Source: Saccharofermentans sp. (GTDB taxonomy: Bacteria; Bacillota; Clostridia; Saccharofermentanales; Saccharofermentanaceae). From it: DNA of 46,530 nucleotides. Below are positions 33,587 through 42,754 of this stretch, piece after piece (the stretch's first letter is position 1; each line of letters opens with the position of its first letter). A program made the position numbers and the translations under genes. A model generated the notes under the pieces. It was given only the letters and a program-made list of their open reading frames with translations, was not told where the DNA came from and ran no database searches. Where the stretch lies: NCBI GenBank assembly GCA_024403695.1, contig JAKSRI010000023.1, positions 1 to 46,530 on the forward strand, given 5' to 3'.

Positions 33587-34336
33587 ATGACAAAGGAATA
33601 TGAGCAGATATTTAAGCGCAAGTCATTTCATATTTTCCGTAATACAGAGACAATTTCTGAAGATGAGATTAAAGATCTGAGAGAATTTATATCTACTGTA
33701 AATCCGTTAGATACCTCTATTAAAACTCAAATAGATGTGGTGGTTGAAGAGGCTACTACATGTCACCGTGGTGCACAGTACTGTATTCTCTTTTATAGTG
33801 AGAAGAAGGGAAATTATCTTAGAAATATAGGTTATATTGGAGAACAGATAGATCTTTATTGTTCTGCTCATAACATTGGCGCGCTCTGGTTCGGTATAGG
33901 TAAGCCTAAGAAAATGGTTCATCCAGATATGGAATACGTGATTCTCATCGCCATCGCCAAAATGCCTGAAGATAAATTCCGTAAGGACATGTTCAAGTCA
34001 AAGCGTAAGATTGTAGAAGAGTTCTGGAGTGGTGATACATTAGGTGTAGCTGAGATTGTAAGATTTACTCCTAGTGCTTGTAATACACAACCTTGGATTG
34101 TCGAAAATCTTGGAGATACTCTTAAGATTTATAGATATAAGAAACCTGGTAAGCGTGGCATCATGCCAGCGGATAAGGTCAGATATTATAATCGTATTGA
34201 TGTAGGAATTTTTATGTATATGCTTGAGGTTTGTCTTAAACATGAAGGTTATTCATTTACATCAGAGCAATATGAAGAAGATGCAGATGATAGTGTAGAA
34301 AAGGTTTTGATTGCAACTTATAAGATAGAAAAGTAA
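33587..34336 (+). CDS. Nitroreductase family protein (TM1586 type)
   Basis: 249 residues from the ATG at 33587; an in-frame GTG precedes it. The duplicated half-nitroreductase plan is visible: YEQIFKRKSFHIFR at the start, YCILFYSEKKGNYLRNIGYIGEQID in the first half, FTPSACNTQPW and YRYKKPGKRGIMPADK in the second. Members bind FMN; no physiological substrate is established. GGAGG precedes the start. It lies 24 bp after the zinc-ribbon gene, in the same operon. Confidence 0.88.
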   Translation: MTKEYEQIFKRKSFHIFRNTETISEDEIKDLREFISTVNPLDTSIKTQIDVVVEEATTCHRGAQYCILFYSEKKGNYLRNIGYIGEQIDLYCSAHNIGALWFGIGKPKKMVHPDMEYVILIAIAKMPEDKFRKDMFKSKRKIVEEFWSGDTLGVAEIVRFTPSACNTQPWIVENLGDTLKIYRYKKPGKRGIMPADKVRYYNRIDVGIFMYMLEVCLKHEGYSFTSEQYEEDADDSVEKVLIATYKIEK

Positions 34337-34346
34337 GGGAAGCATA

Positions 34347-35501
34347 ATGAATAAACTTTGTCAGAGCTGCGGTTCACCACTTACATTTAATGTATTAAGT
34401 CAGAAGCTTCATTGTAAGACATGTGGTTCTAATTATGATGTAGATAAAACTCCTAACAAGGAGACAGAAGAAGAACTGCTTACTGCGGCAGATTTTATGA
34501 ATGCCAGAATTTATAGGTGCGACACTTGTGGAGCAGAGATTTCTGCTACCAAGGAAGAAGTTGCAACTATATGTGTCTATTGTGGTAATCCTACTATTGT
34601 TTTCTCGCGTATAGCCAAGAGCAGAAGACCAGAAAAGATGATTCCTTTTACTATCACTAAGGAAAAGGCAATCGATATTTTTAAGAAGACAATTAAGAAG
34701 AGTAAGTATACTCCAAGTGCTATGAAGAAAATTGATTTTGATTTAGTTCGTGGAGTGTATATACCATTTTATAAGCATAATCTCTCATCCTTTGAGTCGG
34801 TATCTATGGATACGGCTGTTAATGGACAGCAAACTCATTTTAAAAACAATTTTGCTGCAGTGTTTGATAGGCTTCTTGTGGATGCATCTTTCCGTCTGGA
34901 TGATTCGGTTAGTTGTAAACTTGAACCATATGACTTAATGGAACTCGAGCTGTTCAGCGAAGACGTTCTTTATGGTTTTTATGCAGATATGGCTGATGTT
35001 AGTGTAATGGAGTCCAGAGAAGTAGCGCGTAAAAGAGCAGCGGGAGTTCTACACAGAGAGTACTATCGTAATAAGATATGCATGATGACAGATAGGAAAA
35101 CAAGTCATAAGTTTAATGGGAAATCTACTCTTATTATGCTTCCTGCGTGGTTTTTGACATATAAATATAAGGGCACATCTTATACTGTTATGATTAATGG
35201 TCAGACAGGTAAGGTAATTGGTGGTGTGCCATGGAGTAATAGTAAGCTAGCACTTGAAATCATAGGAAAAGCGATTTTGGTAGCTGCACCTTTGGCGACT
35301 GCGTTCTCCTTTGTATGGAAGAGTGATTTCCTCCTTGCCATGAGTGGTTTTTATGCCCTTTGTGGAATGATGTTATCTATACTCCCGTTGGCGTTTATAG
35401 TTGCATCATGTCTAAGGATTAATAAACTTAAGAAAAGAATAAAGTCAGGAGCAGATTCTAATCTTATCTCCTTTGCTAATAACAGACAGGAGGGATTATG
35501 A
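34347..35501 (+). CDS. Membrane protein with two N-terminal zinc ribbons (TFIIB-type)
   Basis: 384 residues. Two zinc ribbons stand in tandem: Cys5/8/23/26 and Cys58/61/76/79. A cytosolic domain (about 90-300) follows, containing FDLVRGVYIPFYKH and the strand-rich MLPAWFLTYKYKG...YTVMINGQTGKV. Two membrane hairpins lie at about 305-365. I know similar unnamed clostridial proteins but no function. It starts 10 bp after the nitroreductase gene. Confidence 0.85.
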   Translation: MNKLCQSCGSPLTFNVLSQKLHCKTCGSNYDVDKTPNKETEEELLTAADFMNARIYRCDTCGAEISATKEEVATICVYCGNPTIVFSRIAKSRRPEKMIPFTITKEKAIDIFKKTIKKSKYTPSAMKKIDFDLVRGVYIPFYKHNLSSFESVSMDTAVNGQQTHFKNNFAAVFDRLLVDASFRLDDSVSCKLEPYDLMELELFSEDVLYGFYADMADVSVMESREVARKRAAGVLHREYYRNKICMMTDRKTSHKFNGKSTLIMLPAWFLTYKYKGTSYTVMINGQTGKVIGGVPWSNSKLALEIIGKAILVAAPLATAFSFVWKSDFLLAMSGFYALCGMMLSILPLAFIVASCLRINKLKKRIKSGADSNLISFANNRQEGL

Positions 35502-35502
35502 T

Positions 35503-35763
35503 ATGCCAAATTTTGATTCAACGACAATGATAATTTTCTCTATTATTTTCTCTCTTATTATTGGTCTTGCTTATGGGTTTAATAAGGTGTCTAAGAAGCT
35601 TGTTAAGAGTAATAATGTAGAGGATGATGGTCTTCAATTTAAGAACATGTCTTCACGTGCGATAATTCAAGTAAATAAGGTACCTGGTCCTGTTAAAAAG
35701 GTGGGGCCGTTGGAGTTAACACCAGAACAGATTGATAGTGTAATTAAAAATAGAGGACTATAA
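35503..35763 (+). CDS. Small single-pass membrane protein
   Basis: 86 residues. One helix at 8-25 (TMIIFSIIFSLIIGLAYG), then a basic, Pro-containing cytosolic tail ending LTPEQIDSVIKNRGL. AGGAGGG selects the ATG at 35503, one base after the upstream stop. No family recognised. The tight spacing and good site argue that it is real. Confidence 0.8.
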   Translation: MPNFDSTTMIIFSIIFSLIIGLAYGFNKVSKKLVKSNNVEDDGLQFKNMSSRAIIQVNKVPGPVKKVGPLELTPEQIDSVIKNRGL

Positions 35764-35766
35764 CAT

Positions 35767-36426
35767 ATGGGAACAGAAGTAAAACGTAAATCTAAGATGC
35801 CACAGATTGGCGAGGCAGTATTTAGCATAATTTATCTTGTATTTGGCTTTGTCTCAGGTATAGTTATGCTCTCTTTAAGTGCTAATCGCTACCATATTTT
35901 TCTATATGGAATTATGACTTTGATTCTTGCAGGTGGAGATTCTTTCCACCTAGTACCACGTATTATTAATGCTCTTAAAGACAAGTTCGAGAAGTACAAC
36001 TTCTGGGCTGGACTTGGCCTGGCAGTATCTTCTGTTACCATGACTATTTTCTACCTTGTACTTTATAAAGTTTGGGAGGCGTTATACCCTGACAAGAGCA
36101 CATCTTCCATACTCGTAGCGCTGCTCTTTATATGCGCCGGCATCAGAATTGCACTGTGCTTTTTCCCACAGAACAAGTGGACTACAGGTGGCAATCCTAC
36201 ATGGGGTATAATCCGTAATGCGCCTTTCGTAGTGGTGGGAATCATTGTGGTTATCCTCTTCGCGATGGCACATAATTTCGCCATGGTGGCCGCTATCATC
36301 ATAAGCTTTGCCTGCTATATTCCAGTAGTTCTCTGGGCAAAGAAAAACCCTAAGATTGGCATGCTCATGATGCCTAAGACCATGGCGTATATGTGGATTA
36401 TCATCATGGGATTACATCTATTATAA
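35767..36426 (+). CDS. Uncharacterised integral membrane protein
   Basis: 219 residues with about six hydrophobic helices and short loops. No motif of a known transporter or enzyme is seen. It starts four bases after the small membrane gene and ends 10 bp before the response-regulator gene, so it links the zinc-ribbon genes to the two-component genes. Third positions are A/T-rich in the first 75 codons and C/G-rich after about base 36000. Confidence 0.82.
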   Translation: MGTEVKRKSKMPQIGEAVFSIIYLVFGFVSGIVMLSLSANRYHIFLYGIMTLILAGGDSFHLVPRIINALKDKFEKYNFWAGLGLAVSSVTMTIFYLVLYKVWEALYPDKSTSSILVALLFICAGIRIALCFFPQNKWTTGGNPTWGIIRNAPFVVVGIIVVILFAMAHNFAMVAAIIISFACYIPVVLWAKKNPKIGMLMMPKTMAYMWIIIMGLHLL

Positions 36427-36436
36427 GAGGCATAAA

Positions 36437-37126
36437 ATGGCAAAACGTGTATTAATTGTTGACGACGATCAGGCAATGGCTAGCATTATCGAGGATACCC
36501 TCACTGAATATGGTTACGATCCATGTAAGGCATATTCCCTGGAGGCCGCATATGAACTACTCTCTAAGCAGACAGTGGAACTCATTATCCTGGATATTAA
36601 CCTTCCTGACGGCACTGGCTTCGAGTTCTGCAAAGACCTTCGTAAGTATTCCAACGTGCCAATTATTTTCGCCAGCGCCAGAACTATGGAGGACGACCGC
36701 ATTCAGAGCTACGACATTGGCGGCGACGACTTCCTTAGCAAGCCATATTCTCTTAAGGAACTTGTAAGTCATGTTAACGCACTCTTTAGAAGAACTTATG
36801 GTTTCACCTCCGAGGAGAAGGTAACCACTTTCGGAGACATTAGCGTTAACAGCACCCTTCGCACGGTCACTAAGGCTGGCGCGCAGGTGACCCTCTCCCT
36901 TAGAGAATTCGACCTTCTGGACTATCTTATTAATAACAAAAACGTGGTCGTAAATAAGGAGAAACTCCTTTCCGAGGTGTGGGGCGCATATAACATAGTA
37001 GAGCCTTCCACCCTCACCGTTCACATCAGATGGCTTCGCGAGAAGCTGGAGAACGATCCTTCCAACCCAAAGTATTTGATTACGGTTCGTGGCGTGGGTT
37101 ACGCACTTAAGATCGACGAGGCATAA
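36437..37126 (+). CDS. OmpR/PhoB-type response regulator
   Basis: 229 residues. Receiver with Asp10/Asp11, phospho-acceptor Asp53 (LIILDINLPDG) and Lys in FLSKPYS. The winged-helix domain ends in the family motif TVHIRWLREKL...YLITVRGVGYAL. The direct repeats at 38630-38648 before the FtsX-type transporter are a plausible target. The codons favour C and G endings, unlike the AT-rich genes upstream. Confidence 0.95.
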   Translation: MAKRVLIVDDDQAMASIIEDTLTEYGYDPCKAYSLEAAYELLSKQTVELIILDINLPDGTGFEFCKDLRKYSNVPIIFASARTMEDDRIQSYDIGGDDFLSKPYSLKELVSHVNALFRRTYGFTSEEKVTTFGDISVNSTLRTVTKAGAQVTLSLREFDLLDYLINNKNVVVNKEKLLSEVWGAYNIVEPSTLTVHIRWLREKLENDPSNPKYLITVRGVGYALKIDEA

Positions 37127-37136
37127 GAGGCAAAAC

Positions 37137-38282
37137 ATGAGTAACAAAGGCAAAGTTATTTCCCTGGGCTGCTTTCTGGCGGTCATAATAATTATTTTCA
37201 CTTCCGTTTTTATTGTCCTTGATAAGAAGGAGACCGACAATGCGAACTCCAGCAAGATCAACGTGGACATTAACGAGATTAATCACCAGATTGACAGCGG
37301 AGATAAAGAAGGTGCCAAAAAGAATCTGGAGCAGCTCGCAGATAGAACCGGTACCAGCCAGACTCATACTTACAGATACATCGCCATGGGCGGCACCTGT
37401 CTGCTCCTCGTGGTTATTATTCTCACTTATGTTTATGCATATATCCTCCGCCCTTTTGACAGGCTCGAAGGGTTCGCATCCCAGGTGGCGGCGGGTAATC
37501 TCGACGGACCACTTAACCAGGAAAAGGGGCAGTATTTTGGTAAGTTTACCTGGGCTTTCGACAGCATGCGCAAGGAGATAAAGAAGGCGCGCGAGGCGGA
37601 GAAAACTGCCATCGACAACAACAAGACCGTTATCGCCACTTTGTCCCACGATATTAAGACACCTATCTCCTCTATTAGAACTTATTGCGAGGCGCTGGAG
37701 GCTAATCTTGATCGCACACCAGAGAAGCGCGCCATGTATCTGAACACAATTATGGACAAGTGCGACGAGGTCGGCCGCCTGACTGACGACCTCTTTGTTC
37801 ATTCCGTGTCTGACATGAACCAGCTCTCTGTGACACCAGCGCGCATCGATTTCAAATCCTATATGGCCCAGACCGTGGAGCTTTTGTCTGCTGACGACAA
37901 GGTGCGTTATCACGATGGCCTGAGCGACAGCGTTTATATCAAGGCGGATCCTGCCAGACTTACCCAGATTCTCGAGAACCTGGTGGCAAACAGCGGCAAG
38001 TACGCAGGCACTACCGTGGACATTAAGTCTTACGTGGAGGGCTCGAAAGTCATAACAGAGGTGCGCGACTACGGCAAGGGCATCCCTGAGGAGAATCTCC
38101 CGTTCATCACTCAGAAGTTCTATCGTGGTAATAATGTAGAAGGTATTCAGGGCTCAGGCCTTGGCCTTTATATATGTAATTATCTGACAGACAAAATGGG
38201 TGCGCAGTTAGAACTTAGTAACGTATACGACGGCGAGACCTGTGTAGGTTTTATGGGGAAAATTATTTTTGACATAGCATAA
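37137..38282 (+). CDS. Sensor histidine kinase (HisKA type)
   Basis: 381 residues from the ATG at 37137 (AAGAGG in front; the open frame begins earlier). Two membrane helices (about 8-28 and 81-104) frame a short extracellular segment of about 50 residues. A HAMP-like region follows, then His171 in LSHDIKTPISSI, and the N, G1 and G2 boxes (LENLVANSGKYA, RDYGKGIPEE, GSGLGLYI). It pairs with the regulator 10 bp upstream. The sensed signal cannot be read. Confidence 0.94.
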   Translation: MSNKGKVISLGCFLAVIIIIFTSVFIVLDKKETDNANSSKINVDINEINHQIDSGDKEGAKKNLEQLADRTGTSQTHTYRYIAMGGTCLLLVVIILTYVYAYILRPFDRLEGFASQVAAGNLDGPLNQEKGQYFGKFTWAFDSMRKEIKKAREAEKTAIDNNKTVIATLSHDIKTPISSIRTYCEALEANLDRTPEKRAMYLNTIMDKCDEVGRLTDDLFVHSVSDMNQLSVTPARIDFKSYMAQTVELLSADDKVRYHDGLSDSVYIKADPARLTQILENLVANSGKYAGTTVDIKSYVEGSKVITEVRDYGKGIPEENLPFITQKFYRGNNVEGIQGSGLGLYICNYLTDKMGAQLELSNVYDGETCVGFMGKIIFDIA

Positions 38283-38313
38283 TGTGGTATAATTATGTCA
38301 CAGTAATACCACA
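38283..38313 (+). promoter_or_regulatory. Putative autoregulatory operator of the antitoxin
   Basis: TGTGGTAT (38283-38290) and ATACCACA (38306-38313) form a perfect 8-bp inverted repeat around a TATAAT (38288-38293), directly before the antitoxin ribosome site. Phd/YefM proteins bind such palindromes over their own promoter. Confidence 0.6.
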
Positions 38314-38325
38314 GGAGAAACTAAT

Positions 38326-38583
38326 ATGCCAACAATCATACCTATTAGAGATTTAAAAAATACCAGCGAGATATCAGAAATGGCTCACAAGCAACAGGAA
38401 CCAATTTTTATTACCAAAAATGGTTATAGTGATCTTGTTGTAATGAGCGCTGAATTATATGAGCGTTTTGCTTCTATAAATAGAATCGACCAGGCAATAT
38501 TTGATGCTGAACGCGAGGTTGAAGATGGTGCTCCTACAATAAGTCTTGAGGATGCAAAGAAGGCATTGGATAAAAAGAAATAA
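38326..38583 (+). CDS. Phd/YefM family antitoxin (no toxin partner seen)
   Basis: 85 residues. The N-terminal IPIRDLKNTSEISEMAHK...PIFITKNGYSDLVVMSAELYE is the Phd/YefM DNA-binding fold; the Lys/Asp-rich tail would normally bind a RelE, YoeB or Doc toxin. AGGAGAAA precedes the ATG. No toxin gene follows: 120 bp of promoter region lead straight into the ABC transporter. It may be an orphan, act on a toxin elsewhere, or serve as a regulator. Confidence 0.9.
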   Translation: MPTIIPIRDLKNTSEISEMAHKQQEPIFITKNGYSDLVVMSAELYERFASINRIDQAIFDAEREVEDGAPTISLEDAKKALDKKK

Positions 38584-38629
38584 ACAGTTCAATACGGTGG
38601 TAGAAATATTTAACAAAAATCTTGGTTTC

Positions 38630-38662
38630 TTAAGGTTCTCTTAATGTTAGGTGGAATATACT
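38630..38662 (+). promoter_or_regulatory. Direct-repeat response-regulator site and promoter of the FtsX-type ABC genes
   Basis: TTAAGGTT (38630-38637) and TTAATGTT (38641-38648) repeat every 11 bp, the spacing of OmpR/PhoB-type sites. TATACT follows at 38657-38662, while the -35 position has no good hexamer. Activation by the regulator encoded at 36437 is a reasonable inference. Confidence 0.6.
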
Positions 38663-38703
38663 CCAGCCATAAAGTTAAGAAACTGACAAAGGAGACTAAT
38701 TAA

Positions 38704-39462
38704 ATGAGCACAGTATTAAAGGTAAACAAGCTTTGTAAAACATACGCGAATGAGGGCGTGCAGAATCACGTTCTTAGTAATGTAGATCTTACTATCGAGG
38801 AAGGTGAGTTCGTTGTAATCATGGGCGCATCCGGTTCTGGTAAGTCTACTCTTCTTTACTGCTTAAGCGGTATGACAAGAGCTACTTCAGGTGAGGTTAT
38901 CTACGACGGCAAGGACGTTTGCTCCATGACTGAGAAAGAGCTCACAAAGCTTCGCTGTGGCGGATTCGGATTTGTATTCCAGCAGATGAATCTCGTACCT
39001 AATCTCACACTTCGTGAGAACGTAGCAGTTCCTGGCTACCTTAATAAGAATAAGACACGTAAGGAAGTTGATGCGCGTGCTGATGAACTTCTTAACACAG
39101 TGGGAATCTTAGAAGTTAAGGACCATAATCCAGCTAGAACTAGTGGTGGTCAGCAGCAAAGATGCGCAATCGCTAGAGGTCTCATTAATGAACCTAAGAT
39201 TCTTTTTGCTGATGAGCCTACGGGTGCTCTTAACAGAAGCGCATCCCGCGACGTTCTTAATCTCTTTACTGAATTTAATAATGAGGGTCAGACAATAATG
39301 CTCGTTACACACGACATTAAGACAGCACTCAGATGTACACGTATCCTTTATATCGAAGACGGATCTATTAAGGGTGAGCTTAAGATGGCCCCTTATAAGG
39401 AGTCCGAAGAGAAGGCACGTGAAGCACAGGTAAACGCTTGGCTTACTTCACTTAACTGGTAA
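38704..39462 (+). CDS. ABC transporter ATP-binding protein (MacB/BceA type)
   Basis: 252 residues. Walker A is GASGSGKS (41-48), the signature is TSGGQQQR with Thr where Leu is usual, and Walker B is ILFADEPTGALN, typical of ATPases that serve FtsX-type permeases. AAAGGAG precedes the ATG. It lies 27 bp before the permease gene. Confidence 0.94.
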   Translation: MSTVLKVNKLCKTYANEGVQNHVLSNVDLTIEEGEFVVIMGASGSGKSTLLYCLSGMTRATSGEVIYDGKDVCSMTEKELTKLRCGGFGFVFQQMNLVPNLTLRENVAVPGYLNKNKTRKEVDARADELLNTVGILEVKDHNPARTSGGQQQRCAIARGLINEPKILFADEPTGALNRSASRDVLNLFTEFNNEGQTIMLVTHDIKTALRCTRILYIEDGSIKGELKMAPYKESEEKAREAQVNAWLTSLNW

Positions 39463-39489
39463 TCGGTTAGGAATTCTAGGAGGTGAAGT

Positions 39490-41901
39490 ATGGACATTTT
39501 AACTATTGTTAAGGCAAATATTAAGGCTCATAAGGGCCAGTTTATCGGACTCGTTCTTCTCGTTGTTTTCTGCGTTACAAGTATTGTAGCTTTCTATAAC
39601 GTAATGCAGTCTACAGATAAGAGTGTGGCTGAGGAATATGACTATATCGGCGTTGCAGATGAGTATATTTATGTAGAGCGTTCTCTTGTTACTGACGATG
39701 TAATTAAGAGTCTCGATAATCTCGACTGCGTTGATCACTATACCCTTACTCCAGTACTTGGCATTCACCGCATTATGCCAGAGGGCTGGGATCCTAATGA
39801 CAGATCCAGAGTATATTCATCCACAGTTCAGATTATGCCTAAGCCTGATGCTGATTCATTCATCAGATACCCACAGGTTAATGAGGCTATTACTGAAAAA
39901 CTTGGTGAGGACTATGTAATTAACCCTGGTGAAGTATATCTTTCTAATGGTATTGCATCTCAGATTGACGTACATGTAGGAGATAAGGTCGAGTTTACAT
40001 CTGAGAATATTCATAAGACATTTACTATCGGGGGCATCATCGAGGATGAGTATGCTTCCATTACAATAGGTTATAAGAATGTACTTGTTAACGAGGCTGA
40101 CTATGAGGACTTCTGCAATGAAGTTTTTGCTGAGAATCTCGGCAAGGGCTACGATGATGAATTCAATGTTTGTGTTATCGGACTTTATAAGACTGACAAA
40201 TCCATGAGCAGCCGCAACTTCAGAGATGCTGTTAACAATGCAACTGGCCTTTATGACTATAGTAGTAACACCATGAAAAGAGATGAGTTCTTGGGTTATA
40301 ACTGCATAGTTCCTGATATCTTCTCTACTGTACTTATCATCGTGGCACTGGTACTTTATCTCGTACTCGATATAGTAATTGGTAATACTATTACATCTGC
40401 TGTACGTGATAACTATAAGGAACTTGGTATCCTGAAGGCTAATGGATTTTCCGCCAGAAAACTTCGTCTGGTTTATATCATTCAGTATCTTGTGACAGAG
40501 CTTGTTGGTATTGTTATCGGACTTATTCTCGGCTACGGATTATGCAGATTTATTCTTAATATATTTGCCAGACTTGCTGGTTATGTATTAACACCACATA
40601 TCGATGTTCTTGTAACAGGCGCGATCATCCTGGGCATACTTTTACTTTCGCTCATTATCATTGTAATTTGTACTGCAAAGGTATCAGGTGTATCTCCTTA
40701 TAAGGCAATTTCTGAGACAGGAAGCGATGTATATTTTGCCAATAAAATGGTTACACCTGTAACTAAGAAAGGCTTGTTCCTAAGCTTAGCATTAAGACAG
40801 ATTACATCTTCTAAGTTAAGTTATCTTGGCCTTGTTATCTCATCAATGATTCTTATGGTTCTTCTTGTTTTCGCACAGGCATCTGGATCAGCAATGTCTT
40901 CCAAGAGTACTGCACTTAGTATGACTGATGTAGGAGAAGTTTATCTTGGTCACTATTATTACTTAAGTGAAGCAGAACAGCAGGCAGTGCTGGATGATAT
41001 CGCAGCCAAGGCCACAATTCAGGATCACTATAGTGAGATTAACAACTATGTATCTGGCGAATATGGAGACATTCTCACAACTATATATGAGACTGGTGAA
41101 GAGGTTCACTGTGTATCTGAAGGTCGCGCACCTATTTACGATAACGAAGTAGTAATTGGTAAAGCAGTTGCTTCTGAATACGAGAAGAGTATTGGCGATA
41201 CAATTACACTTACATACAACGGCAAGTCTTATGATTACCTCATCACAGGAATTGTAAGCACAACGCAGGATCTCGGTAAGGTAGCTGCAATGGGTAAGGA
41301 TGCAGCTAAGAAAATTGGTATGGATGAGCGATTCGATCTCGCATTCAAAATTATCGTCCTCGAGAATCCTGACAATCCAAATGAATGGTATCCTCATGCA
41401 GATGCAGAGAAACTTTGTAAGGAACTTAACGCCAAGTATAGCGAGCTTATGGCCCTAGCACCAGATACAGCTATATTTGGTTCAGATATTCAGCAGATTA
41501 TCGACATCATTAAGTATGTGGTTTACGCTATCGCCATCGCAGTAGTATTCATCATCATTAACATGAGCTGCAGCAAGTTCTTCCATAATGAAGTTAAGCA
41601 GCTTGGTATCTACAAGGCATCTGGATTCACATCAACAAGTATCCGCACACAGTTTGCCCTGAGATTTGCAATTATCTTCACCCTCGGAGCTTTCCTGGGA
41701 GGCATACTTTCCGGAATAATTCTGACACCAGTATTTGGAATTCTCTTCAGCACATTTGGATCCACACATATGACGATAGACTTCTATCCAACCATGTATC
41801 TCATTCCACTTGCATTCATTATGGTAATCTCGTTCATCGCCGCTTACGTGGCATCACGCAGAATTAAGAAAGTCGATGTTAACGTATTAATTACAGAATA
41901 A
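39490..41901 (+). CDS. FtsX-family ABC permease with two extracellular domains
   Basis: 803 residues. A first helix (about 18-37), a large extracellular domain, three helices (about 275-395), a second long extracellular part and three final helices: two FtsX units in one chain. Such proteins with a neighbouring two-component system often confer peptide-antibiotic resistance, or export lipoproteins or toxins; the role here is not proven. AGGAGGTG precedes the ATG. Its last 11 bases overlap the end of the convergent HAD gene. Confidence 0.92.
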   Translation: MDILTIVKANIKAHKGQFIGLVLLVVFCVTSIVAFYNVMQSTDKSVAEEYDYIGVADEYIYVERSLVTDDVIKSLDNLDCVDHYTLTPVLGIHRIMPEGWDPNDRSRVYSSTVQIMPKPDADSFIRYPQVNEAITEKLGEDYVINPGEVYLSNGIASQIDVHVGDKVEFTSENIHKTFTIGGIIEDEYASITIGYKNVLVNEADYEDFCNEVFAENLGKGYDDEFNVCVIGLYKTDKSMSSRNFRDAVNNATGLYDYSSNTMKRDEFLGYNCIVPDIFSTVLIIVALVLYLVLDIVIGNTITSAVRDNYKELGILKANGFSARKLRLVYIIQYLVTELVGIVIGLILGYGLCRFILNIFARLAGYVLTPHIDVLVTGAIILGILLLSLIIIVICTAKVSGVSPYKAISETGSDVYFANKMVTPVTKKGLFLSLALRQITSSKLSYLGLVISSMILMVLLVFAQASGSAMSSKSTALSMTDVGEVYLGHYYYLSEAEQQAVLDDIAAKATIQDHYSEINNYVSGEYGDILTTIYETGEEVHCVSEGRAPIYDNEVVIGKAVASEYEKSIGDTITLTYNGKSYDYLITGIVSTTQDLGKVAAMGKDAAKKIGMDERFDLAFKIIVLENPDNPNEWYPHADAEKLCKELNAKYSELMALAPDTAIFGSDIQQIIDIIKYVVYAIAIAVVFIIINMSCSKFFHNEVKQLGIYKASGFTSTSIRTQFALRFAIIFTLGAFLGGILSGIILTPVFGILFSTFGSTHMTIDFYPTMYLIPLAFIMVISFIAAYVASRRIKKVDVNVLITE

Positions 41902-42736
41902 ACTTACGAATTACATGCGCCACTCCATCTTCATCGTTGGATGGCGCTATGTATTTTGCAACATCTTTTACAACCTGCTGAGCGTTACCCATGGCTACAC
42001 CTAGTCCCGCCCATTTCACCATGGTAAGGTCATTAAATCCATCACCACAACAGATGGTATTCTCGCGTGTAAATCCTAATGTAGGAACCAGCATATCAAG
42101 GCAGGCACCCTTATCAATTCCCAGTGGACACGCCTCCAGGAAATATGGCTCAGAGCGCATGATATTCAGCACACCAGGATAACGTGATGCGAGCTCTTTT
42201 TCCAACTCCTCACCCCTGCTTGGATCCATAGTAAAAAGTATCTTATAAGGGTCATAATCTATGTCGCCCACGAAATCATCCGCCAGCACCCAAGGAAGGT
42301 CATTAAGGTTAGCTTCATCCTCCAGATATGGGTCAGGACGGCGTCCGAAAATCACCAGTGGCGCCTCACTCTTAGGGTAATCTCCAGTGCGTCCGATATC
42401 GCGCGCATAAGTCAAAATGCCGAGGTCCTTCTCGCAGGCAAAATCATAAAGTTCGCGCACAAACTTTCGCGCAACTTTTTTCTCATAAACCACCTCGCCA
42501 CTTTTAAGATCAGTTACAAGAGCACCATTAAAGTTAAGTGCCAGACCACCGCGCTTATTAAGTTCCAGTGCAGATGCCACGTGACGAATTCCAGGTGTTG
42601 GACGTCCCGACGCGAGACACACCTGATGACCTGCAGATAGCATCTCGTGAATGGCGTCGCGCACCCCTGGAGTGATTGCTTTCGAAGAGTTGACGAGAGT
42701 GCCGTCGATGTCCAGAACCAGAAGTTTACGTTCCAT
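41891..42736 (-). CDS. Cof-type HAD family phosphatase
   Basis: 281 residues. The nucleophile motif is LVLDIDGTLVNS, motif II is LASGR, the cap is of the C2B type, and GDGFNDLTMVKWAG closes the active site. Substrates of this family are sugar phosphates and cofactors. GAGGTGAAT selects the ATG at 42736; an in-frame GTG is two codons upstream. The gene follows the EamA transporter gene by 18 bp on the same strand. Confidence 0.92.
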   Translation of the reverse strand: MERKLLVLDIDGTLVNSSKAITPGVRDAIHEMLSAGHQVCLASGRPTPGIRHVASALELNKRGGLALNFNGALVTDLKSGEVVYEKKVARKFVRELYDFACEKDLGILTYARDIGRTGDYPKSEAPLVIFGRRPDPYLEDEANLNDLPWVLADDFVGDIDYDPYKILFTMDPSRGEELEKELASRYPGVLNIMRSEPYFLEACPLGIDKGACLDMLVPTLGFTRENTICCGDGFNDLTMVKWAGLGVAMGNAQQVVKDVAKYIAPSNDEDGVAHVIRKFIL

Positions 42737-42754
42737 ATTCACCTCACATTTAGC

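Noticed and set aside
38584..38703. Toxin gene after the antitoxin
   Set aside because: Only 120 bp remain before the next gene and they hold promoter elements; no frame of toxin length.
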